Assembly (NCBI GenBank): GCA_035547515.1
Contig: DASZUS010000045.1
Coordinates: 184,847-248,846 of the forward strand
Direction: 5' to 3'
DNA length: 64,000 bases
From: DASZTV01 sp035547515
Lineage (GTDB): Bacteria > Actinomycetota > Actinomycetes > JAFAQI01
Position 1 is the first letter of the stretch. The number at the start of each line of letters is the position of its first letter. The notes beneath the pieces were generated by a model, which had not been told where the DNA came from, did not search any database, and saw only the letters and a list, made by a program, of their open reading frames with translations. Of the stretch, positions 16,012 through 24,287 are shown piece after piece. The translations under genes were made by a program, and so were the position numbers.

Positions 16012-17268
16012 TCAGAGCGAGGTTGGGAAGGCCCGTCCGAAGCGGAACCGGGCGCCGGTGCTGATCTTGGCGATGCCGAGCTCCGGTGCTTCGGCGAGCG
16101 GCTGCCGGTCCGGGTCTATCCGTACCTCGTAGGCATGCAGCTCGCCGTCCCGCGGTGGGACCCGGGTGAGCAGCGCGTGGGGGTCGAACGCCGCGACCAC
16201 CTGCGCAAGGGAGGCATCCGTGTCGGCGCCGAGCCCGCTGAACCAGGTGTAGACGTCCCCCTCGTGTGCGGCAGGACCGTCGGCGAAGCTCAGCCGGACC
16301 ACGCCATGCTCCACCGTTACGGCAGCCGCGACGTAGCGCCGCGGCGCGAACATCGGATGCAGCGAGAGCATGGTCGCGAGCCCTTCGATCGTCTGCGGGA
16401 GCGCGAGGGCGTCCTTCAGCCGTTGCGCGGTCAACCCGCACCAGCCGGTGACCAAACGCGGTCGGATGGCCAGCACGCGCTCGGCTCCGAGCCGGCGGTC
16501 GACACTGGTCAGCAGGGCACGCAGCAGCAGGTGGCTCTGCAGCGCGAACTCATCCAATGCGACCACGAGCGCCGGCCGGGAGAAGTCCTCGAGCCGGAGC
16601 TCGGGATCGAACCCGCCGCTGTAGTCGGCCCTGCCAGGCCCGTCAGGCGCGCCCGGGGTCATGACATCGAGCTGTGCCGCCAACGACTCCGCGACCTCGG
16701 CCTCCAGCTCGTGCGGCTTCACGATCGCCGCGTCCTCGGTGATGTCGATGCGCCAGTGGCAGTGCGGGACCCGGTCGGCCGGGGTACGCGGCGGCCGGTG
16801 CAACGGCCGGATCGCAGCGCGCGGATTGGTCGCCGCCGCCGTCGCGTCGAAGGTCGGGTCCTCGATCGTGTGGCACATGCCATGCACGAACTCGACACCC
16901 ATCGGCTCGACGTCCATCAGCGCTCCGCAGTGCGCGAGCCAGAACTCCGCGTGGGCGGCGTCGACGATCCGGAACCTGAAGTCCATGAACTCGTGAGGTG
17001 CGCCGATATCGAGCTGGAGGTTCTTGCAGATCGTCTCGACGCCGTCGCCCGGAAAGCGCAGCGCGCGTTGCATTCGGCGCGAGTAGATCGGGCTCGCCGC
17101 CATCCACTCGTCGATCGCGATCTGTTGCATCAGCTCGCGGTCGGCGGTCTCCATCACCAACGCCATGCCGACGCGGTCCTGCAGATGCCCGTGCAACAGC
17201 CATTCACGTCCCAGGACCGCGAGCGTCGCCTGGTCGAGATCGGTGAGGTACGGCGCCGCCCTGGTCAC
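16012..17268 (-). CDS. Conserved-looking protein of unknown function
   Basis: 418 residues from GTG 17268. No signal peptide or transmembrane helix is seen. Features include the helical segment VMETADRELMQQIAIDEWMAASPIYSRRM, then FWLAHCGALMDVEP and VEFVHGMCHTIEDPTF, rich in His and Cys and reminiscent of a metal site, and HCHWRIDI further on. The C-terminal half contains LDEFALQSHLLLRALLTSV. I do not recognise the family. It is transcribed toward the P450 operon, 19 bases upstream of the TetR start, and could share its biology. Confidence 0.7.
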   Translation of the reverse strand: MTRAAPYLTDLDQATLAVLGREWLLHGHLQDRVGMALVMETADRELMQQIAIDEWMAASPIYSRRMQRALRFPGDGVETICKNLQLDIGAPHEFMDFRFRIVDAAHAEFWLAHCGALMDVEPMGVEFVHGMCHTIEDPTFDATAAATNPRAAIRPLHRPPRTPADRVPHCHWRIDITEDAAIVKPHELEAEVAESLAAQLDVMTPGAPDGPGRADYSGGFDPELRLEDFSRPALVVALDEFALQSHLLLRALLTSVDRRLGAERVLAIRPRLVTGWCGLTAQRLKDALALPQTIEGLATMLSLHPMFAPRRYVAAAVTVEHGVVRLSFADGPAAHEGDVYTWFSGLGADTDASLAQVVAAFDPHALLTRVPPRDGELHAYEVRIDPDRQPLAEAPELGIAKISTGARFRFGRAFPTSL

Positions 17269-17291
17269 GGATCCGGGACGCTAGTGGCCAC

Positions 17292-18689
17292 TCACTCCGC
17301 GAGCAAGCCGAGTACGCCGATGCCGACCAACGCGAGCATCGCGGGCGCCAGGCCCGCCGCCGAGGTGAAGACGAGGACCGTGACCGCCGTGCCCGCAGCG
17401 GTGCCCAGCCCGCGGGTCATGTTGAGCAGCCCGGCGACCGCGCCCGTCGTACCGGGCGGCGCCGCGACCATCAGGCTTCGGTTGTTCGCCGGGGTGAAGG
17501 AGCCGATGCCGACCCCGATCACGCCGAGCAGCACCGCCAGTCCCCAGCCGGTGGGCCGAGCCGCGGCCAGCGCTGCGAGCCCGACCACGGCGACGAGCAG
17601 GCCGCCGCGGGCAACCCGGCCCGGCGCGCGGTCCGCCAGGCGTCCCGCGACCGGAGCCACGATGCCGATGCCGATCGGGAGGGCGGTCACAAGGAGCCCG
17701 ACGTTCGCGGTGTCGAGGTGCTGCGTCCGCGTGAGGAACAGCGGCACCGCCACCAGAGCGCCGAAGAGCACGGCGTAGCCGCACAACGCAGCGAACAGCC
17801 CGCGCCGCAGCCCGGGCGCCTCGATCACCACGCGCTGCACCAGCGGTGCGGCGGACCGGCGCTGATGACGCATCGCGACCACGCCGAGCACCAGCGCAGC
17901 CAGTCCGGCAGCGAGCGCCGACCAGGCCTGACCGGACCGAGTCGCCAGCGACATCGCCAGAAGCGCCAGACCGACGACCGGGATGAGCAGCGCGATGCCG
18001 ATCGGGTCGATCCGGCGCGCCGGTGCCAGGTCACGGCTGCGCGGAAGCAACACCGCCCCGGTGATAAGCCCGACGACGCCGGCCGGCACGTTCACCAGGA
18101 ACAGCAACCGCCAGCCGCCGACCGCCAGCAGGAGCCCGCCAAGCGCCGGACCGGCTGCCAGGCCGATCGCTTGTGCCGCCGCCTGCATGCCGACCATCCG
18201 GCCCAGCCGGGAGCGCGGCGCGATCGCCGCGATCAGCGCGACGCTGTTCGCCTGCATGAGCGCGGCGCCGACGGCCTGTACGACGCGGAACCCGCAGAGC
18301 AGCCCGAGGTCGGGCGCGAACGCGCAAGCCGCGCTGCCCACCGAGAAGACCGCGAAACCGCCGATGTAGAGCGACTTGCGCCCGACGGTGTCCGCCCAGG
18401 TCCCGATCGGGACGACCAGTGCGACGAGGGTGAGCACGTAGGTCAGCGACACCCACTCGACGGCGGCCACGCCGGCGTGCAGATCGTGGGACATGCGGGG
18501 AAGCGCGACGCTGACGATGCTCGTGTCGAGCTGACCCATGAACGCGCCGATGCACACGGTCGCGACGGCGAGCATCGGGGCCGAGGACGAGGTCGCAATG
18601 CGCCGCGGCCGCGCCGGCTCGAGCAGCTGGAGCAGGCGGTAGCCGGGCACGCCAGGGGGCGGGCCGAGCTGGGCCGTCTGCTGCATCAC
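17292..18689 (-). CDS. MFS transporter, DHA2-like multidrug exporter
   Basis: 465 residues with about 13-14 hydrophobic helices. QLDTSIVSVALPRM is the DHA2 helix-1 motif and GTWADTVGRKSLYIGG the loop 2-3 motif. Motif C in helix 5 reads AIGLAAGPALGGLLLAVGG. Two adjacent ATGs mark the start. It is divergent from a MarR regulator with repeated boxes between them, the standard layout of a MarR-controlled efflux pump. Confidence 0.9.
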   Translation of the reverse strand: MMQQTAQLGPPPGVPGYRLLQLLEPARPRRIATSSSAPMLAVATVCIGAFMGQLDTSIVSVALPRMSHDLHAGVAAVEWVSLTYVLTLVALVVPIGTWADTVGRKSLYIGGFAVFSVGSAACAFAPDLGLLCGFRVVQAVGAALMQANSVALIAAIAPRSRLGRMVGMQAAAQAIGLAAGPALGGLLLAVGGWRLLFLVNVPAGVVGLITGAVLLPRSRDLAPARRIDPIGIALLIPVVGLALLAMSLATRSGQAWSALAAGLAALVLGVVAMRHQRRSAAPLVQRVVIEAPGLRRGLFAALCGYAVLFGALVAVPLFLTRTQHLDTANVGLLVTALPIGIGIVAPVAGRLADRAPGRVARGGLLVAVVGLAALAAARPTGWGLAVLLGVIGVGIGSFTPANNRSLMVAAPPGTTGAVAGLLNMTRGLGTAAGTAVTVLVFTSAAGLAPAMLALVGIGVLGLLAE

Positions 18690-18698
18690 AGGTAATAC

Positions 18699-18745
18699 TG
18701 TATCAGGACCTTTCTGCCTCCGGACTTCTCTGTGTCAGGACCTGA
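18699..18745. promoter_or_regulatory. Direct-repeat/palindrome MarR operator between efflux pump and marR
   Basis: TGTATCAGGACCT (18699-18711) recurs as TGTGTCAGGACCT (18731-18743), 32 bp apart and so on the same helix face. The second copy extends into the perfect palindrome TCAGGACCTGA (18735-18745). Both lie between the MFS start (18689) and the marR GTG (18767). A TACGAT element eight bases before that GTG looks like a -10 box for a leaderless marR transcript. Confidence 0.65.
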
Positions 18746-18766
18746 CTGTCGCCGTACGATCCCGGA

Positions 18767-19231
18767 GTGCCCGCGCCACGCCGGTCGACGCCGGCCGACC
18801 TCGACGCTCTCGCCGACGTGGTGACCCGGCTGCGCCGGGCGCTGCGGCGGGTGGTGCGCAGCGACGTGCCGTTCGAGGCCCTCCCGATGGCGCAGATCGA
18901 GGTGATGCAGCTGCTCGCGGAGCGCCCCGGCCTGCGGGCGAGCGAGGTCGGCGAGGCCCTCTTGCTCGCACCGACGACGGTGAGCACGCTGATCGGGAGC
19001 CTGCTGGCGCAGGATCTGATCGACCGCCAGCCGGACCCGGCGGACCGGCGGGCCTGGCGCCTGCTGCTGACCGCCGAGGGCGAGGCGCGGCTGGCCGACT
19101 GGCAGCAGTCGAACCGCCGCGTCATGCGGTCTGCCGCCGCACACCTCGGTGGCGAGGATCTCGCCGCGTTACGCGACGCACTACCCGCGCTGAGCAAGCT
19201 CGTCGCGCACCTCGATAGCAACCGGCCATGA
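18767..19231 (+). CDS. MarR family transcriptional regulator
   Basis: 154 residues from GTG 18767. The winged helix is clear: LPMAQIEVMQLLAERPGLRASEVGEALLLAPTTVSTLIGSL, then the wing DLIDRQPDPADRRAWRLLLTAEG. It probably represses the divergent DHA2 pump. Its stop overlaps the start of crcB1 (ATGA), so the regulator is co-translated with two fluoride channel genes. Confidence 0.9.
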   Translation: MPAPRRSTPADLDALADVVTRLRRALRRVVRSDVPFEALPMAQIEVMQLLAERPGLRASEVGEALLLAPTTVSTLIGSLLAQDLIDRQPDPADRRAWRLLLTAEGEARLADWQQSNRRVMRSAAAHLGGEDLAALRDALPALSKLVAHLDSNRP

Positions 19232-19647
19232 CGCTGCGGCAGCTCTGCGTCGTCTTCGCCGGCGGCGCGGTCGGCGGGCTGGCCCGCTACGAGGCCGTCA
19301 CCCGGTGGGCGGCAGCGGCGGGCACCTTCCCGTGGTCGACCTTCGTCGTGAACACCGCCGGTGCGTTCGTGCTCGGGGCGCTGGTCGTCGTGGTCCTCGA
19401 GGTGCTCGGCCCCTCGACGTACACGCGACCGCTGTTCGGCGCCGGGTTCTGCGGAGCGCTGACGACCTTCAGCTCCGTGGTGGTGCAGTTCGACGAGCTC
19501 GCGGCGCATCGCCACCTGGGGCTCGGCTTCGGCTACCTCGGGTGCAGCGTGGTCGCGGGGTTGGCGGCGGCCGGTCTCGGCGTACGGCTCGCCCGGCGCC
19601 TGCCGCCGACCGCGTCGCGCCGCGCACTCCCCTCGGGGAGCAACTGA
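19228..19647 (+). CDS. crcB1: Fluoride channel subunit CrcB/FluC 1
   Basis: 139 residues and four transmembrane helices. GGAVGGLARYEAV opens helix 1, WSTFVVNTAGAFVLGAL contains the conserved Asn of Fluc channels, and GAGFCGALTTFSSVVVQF carries the central TTFS break of helix 3. The protein passes fluoride out of the cell. A C-terminal basic tail ends the protein. Tandem crcB pairs in actinobacteria are thought to form heterodimers. It overlaps crcB2 by one base. Confidence 0.92.
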   Translation: MTLRQLCVVFAGGAVGGLARYEAVTRWAAAAGTFPWSTFVVNTAGAFVLGALVVVVLEVLGPSTYTRPLFGAGFCGALTTFSSVVVQFDELAAHRHLGLGFGYLGCSVVAGLAAAGLGVRLARRLPPTASRRALPSGSN

Positions 19648-20018
19648 TGGCGCTGGCTTGCCTGGTCGCGCTCGCGGCCGCCGCCGGCTCGGTCGCGCGT
19701 TACGCCATCGACATCGCGATCCAGCGCAACCACCACCGCACCGGCCTGCCGTGGGGAACCTTCGTCATCAACATGACCGGGTCGTTCGTCCTCGGCCTCG
19801 TGACCGGCCTGGCGGCTCATCACGGCCTGGGCGCCGATCCCACTGCGATCCTCGGGATCGGGCTGTGCGGCGGCTACACGACGTGGAGCGCCCTCACCTG
19901 GGAGACCTGGTCGCTCGCGGAGCAGGGCCGGCTGGGCGCAGCGACGGCGAACGTCCTCGGAAGCCTCGCAGTCGGCGTCGCCGCGGGGGCGGCGGGGCTG
20001 GGCCTAGCTCTTCTTTAG
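19647..20018 (+). CDS. crcB2: Fluoride channel subunit CrcB/FluC 2
   Basis: 123 residues from ATG 19647 (TGATG overlap with crcB1). It has the same four-helix plan: AGSVARYAIDIAI, WGTFVINMTGSFVLGLVTG with the conserved Asn, and GIGLCGGYTTWSALTWE, where TTWS takes the place of TTFS. It is presumed to dimerise with CrcB1 in inverted orientation. Its last 15 bases overlap the convergent channel gene. I saw no fluoride riboswitch upstream of the operon. Confidence 0.92.
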   Translation: MALACLVALAAAAGSVARYAIDIAIQRNHHRTGLPWGTFVINMTGSFVLGLVTGLAAHHGLGADPTAILGIGLCGGYTTWSALTWETWSLAEQGRLGAATANVLGSLAVGVAAGAAGLGLALL

Positions 20019-20381
20019 GTGCGGCGGAACCAGGTGGTCGGGCAGGTCGTGCTCGACTCCTAGGTGCTCCTTGATGTGGTGCAGATGCGCCAACGCCTCG
20101 GCGTGCAGCTTCGAGGCGTGCATCGTGGTGAGTGACGTCGTCAGTAACGAGAAGGTCGCCGCGAACAGCGGGATCACGGTGAGCATCACCAGTACGGCGA
20201 TGAACCGGCCGGTATGGGTGTGCGGGGTGATGTCGCCGTAGCCCACGGTCGTCGCGGTGGTGACGGACCAGTAGAGCGCGCTCGGCACTGAGATGTTCTC
20301 GACTGCCGCGAACCAGATCGCGCCGAGCACGTCGCACCCGACCGCCGCGGCGATCGTGATGAGGGCCGCACGCCGGTTCAT
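20004..20381 (-). CDS. Two-helix potassium channel (Ion_trans_2)
   Basis: 125 residues: helix 1 at about 5-27, a pore helix with selectivity filter TTVGYGD near residue 46, and helix 2 at about 58-83. A His-rich cytoplasmic tail follows (HAEALAHLHHIKEHLG). No RCK domain is present, so gating signals are unknown. It overlaps the upstream membrane gene by four bases (ATGA) and the convergent crcB2 by 15. Confidence 0.88.
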   Translation of the reverse strand: MNRRAALITIAAAVGCDVLGAIWFAAVENISVPSALYWSVTTATTVGYGDITPHTHTGRFIAVLVMLTVIPLFAATFSLLTTSLTTMHASKLHAEALAHLHHIKEHLGVEHDLPDHLVPPHLKKS

Positions 20382-20740
20382 GGCCGTGCCCGGGCAGCAA
20401 GCGCTGCCTCGTGAGCCGCATGAGCCTGCTCGACGCTGAGCGGGCCGGCATCAGGATGGTGCTTGCGGCAGAGCAGGTGCCCCGCGGCGGTCGGCCGCTT
20501 GAGCTGCATGCGCAGGCACCCCGGGATCTCGCAGTTGTGATGGCGGATCAGCAGAACCAGCCCACCAAGCAGCGGTACGTATCCCAGGATGATCGCGCCG
20601 GAGCCGGACTCGAACGCATACCAGCGGCTCGACTCGTCCTTCACACCGAGGACCTGCAGTATGTCGCCCCACCACACGACGAGGGCCGCCATCACCACGA
20701 CCAGCACGGCGGCGGCGACCGCCAGAGCGCGTTTGGACAC
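20378..20740 (-). CDS. Two-helix membrane protein with C-terminal Cys/His motif
   Basis: 120 residues. Helices at about 6-25 and 47-66, then a cytoplasmic CEIPGC...LLCRKHHPD stretch that looks like a small zinc site (C-x4-C, C-x2-H). An Ala/His-rich tail ends the protein. It is translationally coupled to the potassium channel gene downstream, which suggests a channel accessory role. The family is not known to me. Confidence 0.7.
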   Translation of the reverse strand: MSKRALAVAAAVLVVVMAALVVWWGDILQVLGVKDESSRWYAFESGSGAIILGYVPLLGGLVLLIRHHNCEIPGCLRMQLKRPTAAGHLLCRKHHPDAGPLSVEQAHAAHEAALAARARP

Positions 20741-20758
20741 GACCTCAAAGTAAGGCCG

Positions 20759-21502
20759 TCAGGCGGCAGCGGCGTGCATCTCCCAAACGAGGATCTCCGC
20801 GGCGTCGACGGCGGTGACGCGGCGCTGCCCGGCGGCGGTGAGCCGCGCCGCGTCTCCCTCGCCGAGCACCCCTGCAGCCTCGAGCTCGACCGAGCCGACC
20901 GGCACGAACAGGTGCACGTATGGCGCGTCCGGGATCTGGACCGCGTCACCGGGCTGCAGGCGCGCGGCGTACAGGGCTGCGTTGCGGTTGCCGATCCGGA
21001 TCGCCGAGTCGCCCGCGTGCCGCGGCATCCCTGAGGCCACCGGCGCCAGCTTGCCGCGCAGTGCCTCGTCGGCGATCTCCAGCTGCTCGTAGCCCGGTGT
21101 GACGCCTGCGGAGTCGGGCAGCACCCACATCTGCACGAAGTGGACCGGCTCGCCGGCGGGCGGCCCGTCGATTGCACGGGCGTCGTTCTTCTCCGAGTGG
21201 AGGATGCCGGTGCCGGCGCTCATCCGCTGCGCCAGCCCCGGATAAATGACTCCGTTGTTGCCGACCGAGTCCTGGTGGACCAGCGATCCTTGCAGGACCC
21301 ACGTCACGATCTCCATGTCGCGATGCGGATGGGTCTCGAACCCGGTGCCCGCAGCCACGATGTCGTCGTTGTTGACCAGCAGCAGGCCGTGATGGGTGTT
21401 CGACGGGTCGTAGTGCGGCCCGAAGGAGAACGAGTGCTTCGAGTGCAGCCACGAGATCTCGGTCCGCGCCCGGTCAGCCGCCCGCCGTACCTCGACCTCC
21501 AC
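20759..21502 (-). CDS. Pirin family protein (bicupin)
   Basis: 247 residues from GTG 21502, chosen because GGGAGG ends five bases upstream. The longer ATG 21541 start would be encoded by the 59-bp repeat. The N-terminal cupin has the pirin metal ligands in THPHRDMEIVTWVLQG and ILHSEKND. The segment WLHSKHSFSFGPHYDP is the family signature. Pirins are Fe-binding proteins, some with quercetin 2,3-dioxygenase activity. The role here is unknown. Confidence 0.9.
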   Translation of the reverse strand: MEVEVRRAADRARTEISWLHSKHSFSFGPHYDPSNTHHGLLLVNNDDIVAAGTGFETHPHRDMEIVTWVLQGSLVHQDSVGNNGVIYPGLAQRMSAGTGILHSEKNDARAIDGPPAGEPVHFVQMWVLPDSAGVTPGYEQLEIADEALRGKLAPVASGMPRHAGDSAIRIGNRNAALYAARLQPGDAVQIPDAPYVHLFVPVGSVELEAAGVLGEGDAARLTAAGQRRVTAVDAAEILVWEMHAAAA

Positions 21503-21521
21503 CACAGCCTCCCAACCCAGC

Positions 21522-21580
21522 GTGATCTTGACGAAATGCACGCTATGGCTCAGTTATTCCATGCGCTTCGTCAAGATCAC
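21522..21580. repeat. 59-bp palindromic dispersed repeat, copy 1
   Basis: Begins GTGATCTTGACGAA and ends TCGTCAAGATCAC, an imperfect inverted repeat with arms of about 20 bp and a central core. A second copy of the same length lies at 52335-52393; I count 46 of 59 identical positions. This copy supplies the TGA stop (21579-21577) of the FAD dehydrogenase gene and lies just upstream of the pirin ribosome binding site. It could fold as a transcription terminator. Confidence 0.85.
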
Positions 21581-22932
21581 CGGGGTAGGAGGACTCCGGG
21601 ATTGAGCAGGCCGTGCGGGTCGAGGGCATCCTTCAGGGCGCGCATCACCGCAATCTCGGCGTCGGAGCGCGACAGGCTGAGGTACGCCGCCTTCGCCCGC
21701 CCGACACCGTGCTCGGCGCTGATCGACCCGCCGTAGCGCGACACCAGCTTCAGCACCGCGGCTTCCACCGCGTCGTCGTCGTCCAGCGCGTTGAGCACGT
21801 TGACGTGGAGGTTGCCCTCGTTGACGTGGCCGAACAGGATCGTGCGCGCACCGGGCGCTGCCGCCTCGATCGCCGCCGGCAACTCCTCGACCGCCTCCGC
21901 GAACGCGGCGAGCGGGACCGCGACGTCGAGCTTCACCGGTACGCCATTGGCGTTGATCGACTCGGTGTGGGACTCCCGGTACTTCCACAGCGCGGCTCGC
22001 CCGCGTGCATCACTGGCGACCGTCGCGTCCAGGACGACCTCACCGGCTGCCTCGATCGCCGCGAGCAGCTCGTCCGACGGGTCGTCGCTCGCGGCGCACT
22101 CCAGTACGACGTACGCCGGGTGCTCCGCCGGGAACGGAGCCGGCAGCCCCGTGTGCTCCCGAACCATTGCAAGCCCGTCGGCGTAGAAGAGCTCGGCGGC
22201 CTCCAGGTCCGGCAACGCCCGCGCGGCGCGGACCAGGTCGACGGCCTCGCTCGTGCCGCCCACCGCGATCAGCGCGACCGCCCGCGCGGCATGCAGGGGA
22301 TGCAGCCGCAGCCGCACCCGGGTCAGCACGCCGAGGGTTCCCTCGGCACCGGCCAGCAGGGACATCAGGTCATAGCCCGTGTTGTCCTTCGGCAGGCCGG
22401 CCAGGCGCGTGACGACTGATCCGTCCGGCATCACCGCCTCGACGCCCGCGACCTGCGCGCGCATCGTGCCGTACCTCAGGACCCGCTCCCCGCCGGCGTT
22501 GGTGGAGACCATCCCGCCGATCGTGCAGGACTCGCGCGCGGCGAAGTCCACGCCGACGTCGAAGCCGGCAGGCCGCACGGCTTCCTGCACCGACACCAGC
22601 GTGGCGCCCGCGCCGACGGTCACCTGCGCCGCGACCGGGTCGACCGCCTCGATCGCTGCCATCCGCTTCGTGCTCAGCACGACGGCGCCCTCGACCGGCA
22701 CCGAGCCGCCGACCAGGCCGGTGTTGCCGCCCTGCACGCACATGTGGACGCCGGCGTCACGACACGCGCCCACGACGGCAGCGGTCTCGGCGGTGTCGGC
22801 CGGACGGACGACCAACCGCGCCGATGCGCCGAAGCGGCCGGTCCAGTCCGACTCGTACGACGCGCGCAGGTCAGCGTCCACCAGGACGTGAGGCTCGCCG
22901 ACGATCGAGACCAGGCGGTCCTCCAGCGTCAC
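21577..22932 (-). CDS. FAD-linked 2-hydroxyacid dehydrogenase (GlcD/D2HGDH-like)
   Basis: 451 residues. N-terminal FAD_binding_4 (PCMH) domain with CVQGGNTGLVGGSVP and SCTIGGMVSTNAGGERVLRYG. C-terminal FAD-oxidase domain with the metal/substrate motifs FGHVNEGNLHVN and SAEHGVGRAK. Members oxidise D-lactate, glycolate or D-2-hydroxyglutarate. It lies just downstream of serA on the same strand. PHGDH enzymes can make D-2-hydroxyglutarate, so a repair role is an attractive but unproven link. Confidence 0.88.
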   Translation of the reverse strand: MTLEDRLVSIVGEPHVLVDADLRASYESDWTGRFGASARLVVRPADTAETAAVVGACRDAGVHMCVQGGNTGLVGGSVPVEGAVVLSTKRMAAIEAVDPVAAQVTVGAGATLVSVQEAVRPAGFDVGVDFAARESCTIGGMVSTNAGGERVLRYGTMRAQVAGVEAVMPDGSVVTRLAGLPKDNTGYDLMSLLAGAEGTLGVLTRVRLRLHPLHAARAVALIAVGGTSEAVDLVRAARALPDLEAAELFYADGLAMVREHTGLPAPFPAEHPAYVVLECAASDDPSDELLAAIEAAGEVVLDATVASDARGRAALWKYRESHTESINANGVPVKLDVAVPLAAFAEAVEELPAAIEAAAPGARTILFGHVNEGNLHVNVLNALDDDDAVEAAVLKLVSRYGGSISAEHGVGRAKAAYLSLSRSDAEIAVMRALKDALDPHGLLNPGVLLPR

Positions 22933-22981
22933 GTCCGTTCCCCCGCCTGCCGCCCGAACGCGCTGCCGGCTGTCGCGGCGA

Positions 22982-24199
22982 TCATGAAAGGACGCGCAGC
23001 CGCACGGTCTCCGGCATCGCGGCGAGCTCGTCCGGCACGCCCGACGGGTAGTCGACGCCGATGTCGGTGATCACGTAGCCGAGATCACCGCGAGTCCCGA
23101 GCAGCTGGCCTTCGATGTTGACCTTGTTCTCGGCGAGCACGCCGTTGATGGTCGCAAGCACGCCGGGGACGTTCTGGTGAAGGAGTGCGATCCGGTGGCT
23201 GTCCGGCCGCGCCGGAAGCACGAGATGCGGCAGGTTGACGCTCATCGTCGTCGTGCCGTCGGTGACGTAGTCGCGCAGCTTGCCCGCGACGTAGCGGCCG
23301 ATGTCTTGCTGAGCCTCCTCTGTCGACCCGCCGATGTGCGGCGTGAGGATCACGTTGGGCAGGTCGCGCAGCACGGAGACGAACTCGTCGCCCTGGGACT
23401 TCGGCTCCTCCGGGAACACGTCGACCGCAGCACCCGCGATATGGCCGCTCTCGATGTGCCGCCGCAACGCCTCATGGTCGACAACGAAGCCCCGGGAGAG
23501 GTTGAGGAACAGGCTGCCCGGCTTCATCAGTGCGAACTGCTCCTCGCCGAACATGTCGGCGTTGGTCGCCCGGCCGTCGACGTGCAGCGTGACGATGTCG
23601 GCCGTCGTGAGCAGCTCGTCGAGCGAGCCGCAGCGCTTCGCGTTGCCGAGCGCGAGCTTGTCCGCGGTGTCGAAGTACGACACCGACATGCCGAGCGCCT
23701 CGGCGATCACCGACAGCTGAGCGCCGATGTTCCCGTAGCCGACGATGCCGATGCGACGGCCACGGATCTCGTGAGCACCCGCCGCGGACTTGTCCCACAC
23801 TCCCGCGTGCAGGTCGGCGTTCTTCTGGGTGAGCCGTCGGGTCAGCGCGATGATCTCGGCGATCGCGAGCTCCACCACGCTTCGGGTGTTAGAGAACGGC
23901 GCGTTGAAGACCGCGATGCCGCGAGCAGATGCGGCGGGCAGGTCGATCTGGTTGGTGCCGATGCAGAACGCGCCGATCGCGAGCAGGTCGCTCGCGTTCT
24001 CCAGCGAGGCCTCGATCACGTCGGTCTTGGACCGGATGCCGAGCAGTGAGACGCCTGGCAGGCGCTGTGCGAGCTCAGCGGGGTCGAGCGCGCTCTTCGC
24101 GGTCTCGACCTCGAAGCCCTCGGCGGTCAGCGCCGAAGCGGCGTCCGGATGCACGTTTTCGAGCAACAACGCGCGAAGCGGCGGAACCTGACCAGTCAA
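22982..24199 (-). CDS. serA: D-3-phosphoglycerate dehydrogenase with C-terminal ACT domain
   Basis: 405 residues from TTG 24199, with AAGGGA eight bases upstream. The NAD-binding motif is GIVGYGNIGAQLSVIAEALG near 155. Catalytic features include LNLSRGFVVD and the His in LTPHIGGSTEEAQ. A C-terminal ACT domain (IALLHQNVPGVLATINGVL) suggests serine feedback. The length and absence of an intervening ASB domain match the E. coli-type enzyme rather than the longer mycobacterial one. It catalyses the first step of serine synthesis; serC is 5.3 kb away. Confidence 0.93.
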   Translation of the reverse strand: MTGQVPPLRALLLENVHPDAASALTAEGFEVETAKSALDPAELAQRLPGVSLLGIRSKTDVIEASLENASDLLAIGAFCIGTNQIDLPAASARGIAVFNAPFSNTRSVVELAIAEIIALTRRLTQKNADLHAGVWDKSAAGAHEIRGRRIGIVGYGNIGAQLSVIAEALGMSVSYFDTADKLALGNAKRCGSLDELLTTADIVTLHVDGRATNADMFGEEQFALMKPGSLFLNLSRGFVVDHEALRRHIESGHIAGAAVDVFPEEPKSQGDEFVSVLRDLPNVILTPHIGGSTEEAQQDIGRYVAGKLRDYVTDGTTTMSVNLPHLVLPARPDSHRIALLHQNVPGVLATINGVLAENKVNIEGQLLGTRGDLGYVITDIGVDYPSGVPDELAAMPETVRLRVLS

Positions 24200-24248
24200 C
24201 GGATTTTCCCTTGGATCAAAGGAGATTTCGAGCCTTCGATCCTACCCG

Positions 24249-24285
24249 CCGGGCCTGCTCGGCGGGCCTGCCCGGCGGCCCGGCA
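24249..24285 (-). terminator. GC-rich hairpin after the NlpC/P60 gene
   Basis: GCCGGGCC (24249-24256) pairs with GGCCCGGC (24278-24285) across a GC-rich loop that can extend the stem. It lies between the stop of the NlpC/P60 gene (24288) and the serA start (24199). A strong T-run is missing. Confidence 0.5.
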
Positions 24286-24287
24286 GA

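Noticed and set aside
19100..19228. Possible fluoride riboswitch before crcB1
   Set aside because: crcB1 overlaps the marR stop, so there is no leader, and no crcB-motif RNA core was seen upstream of marR.
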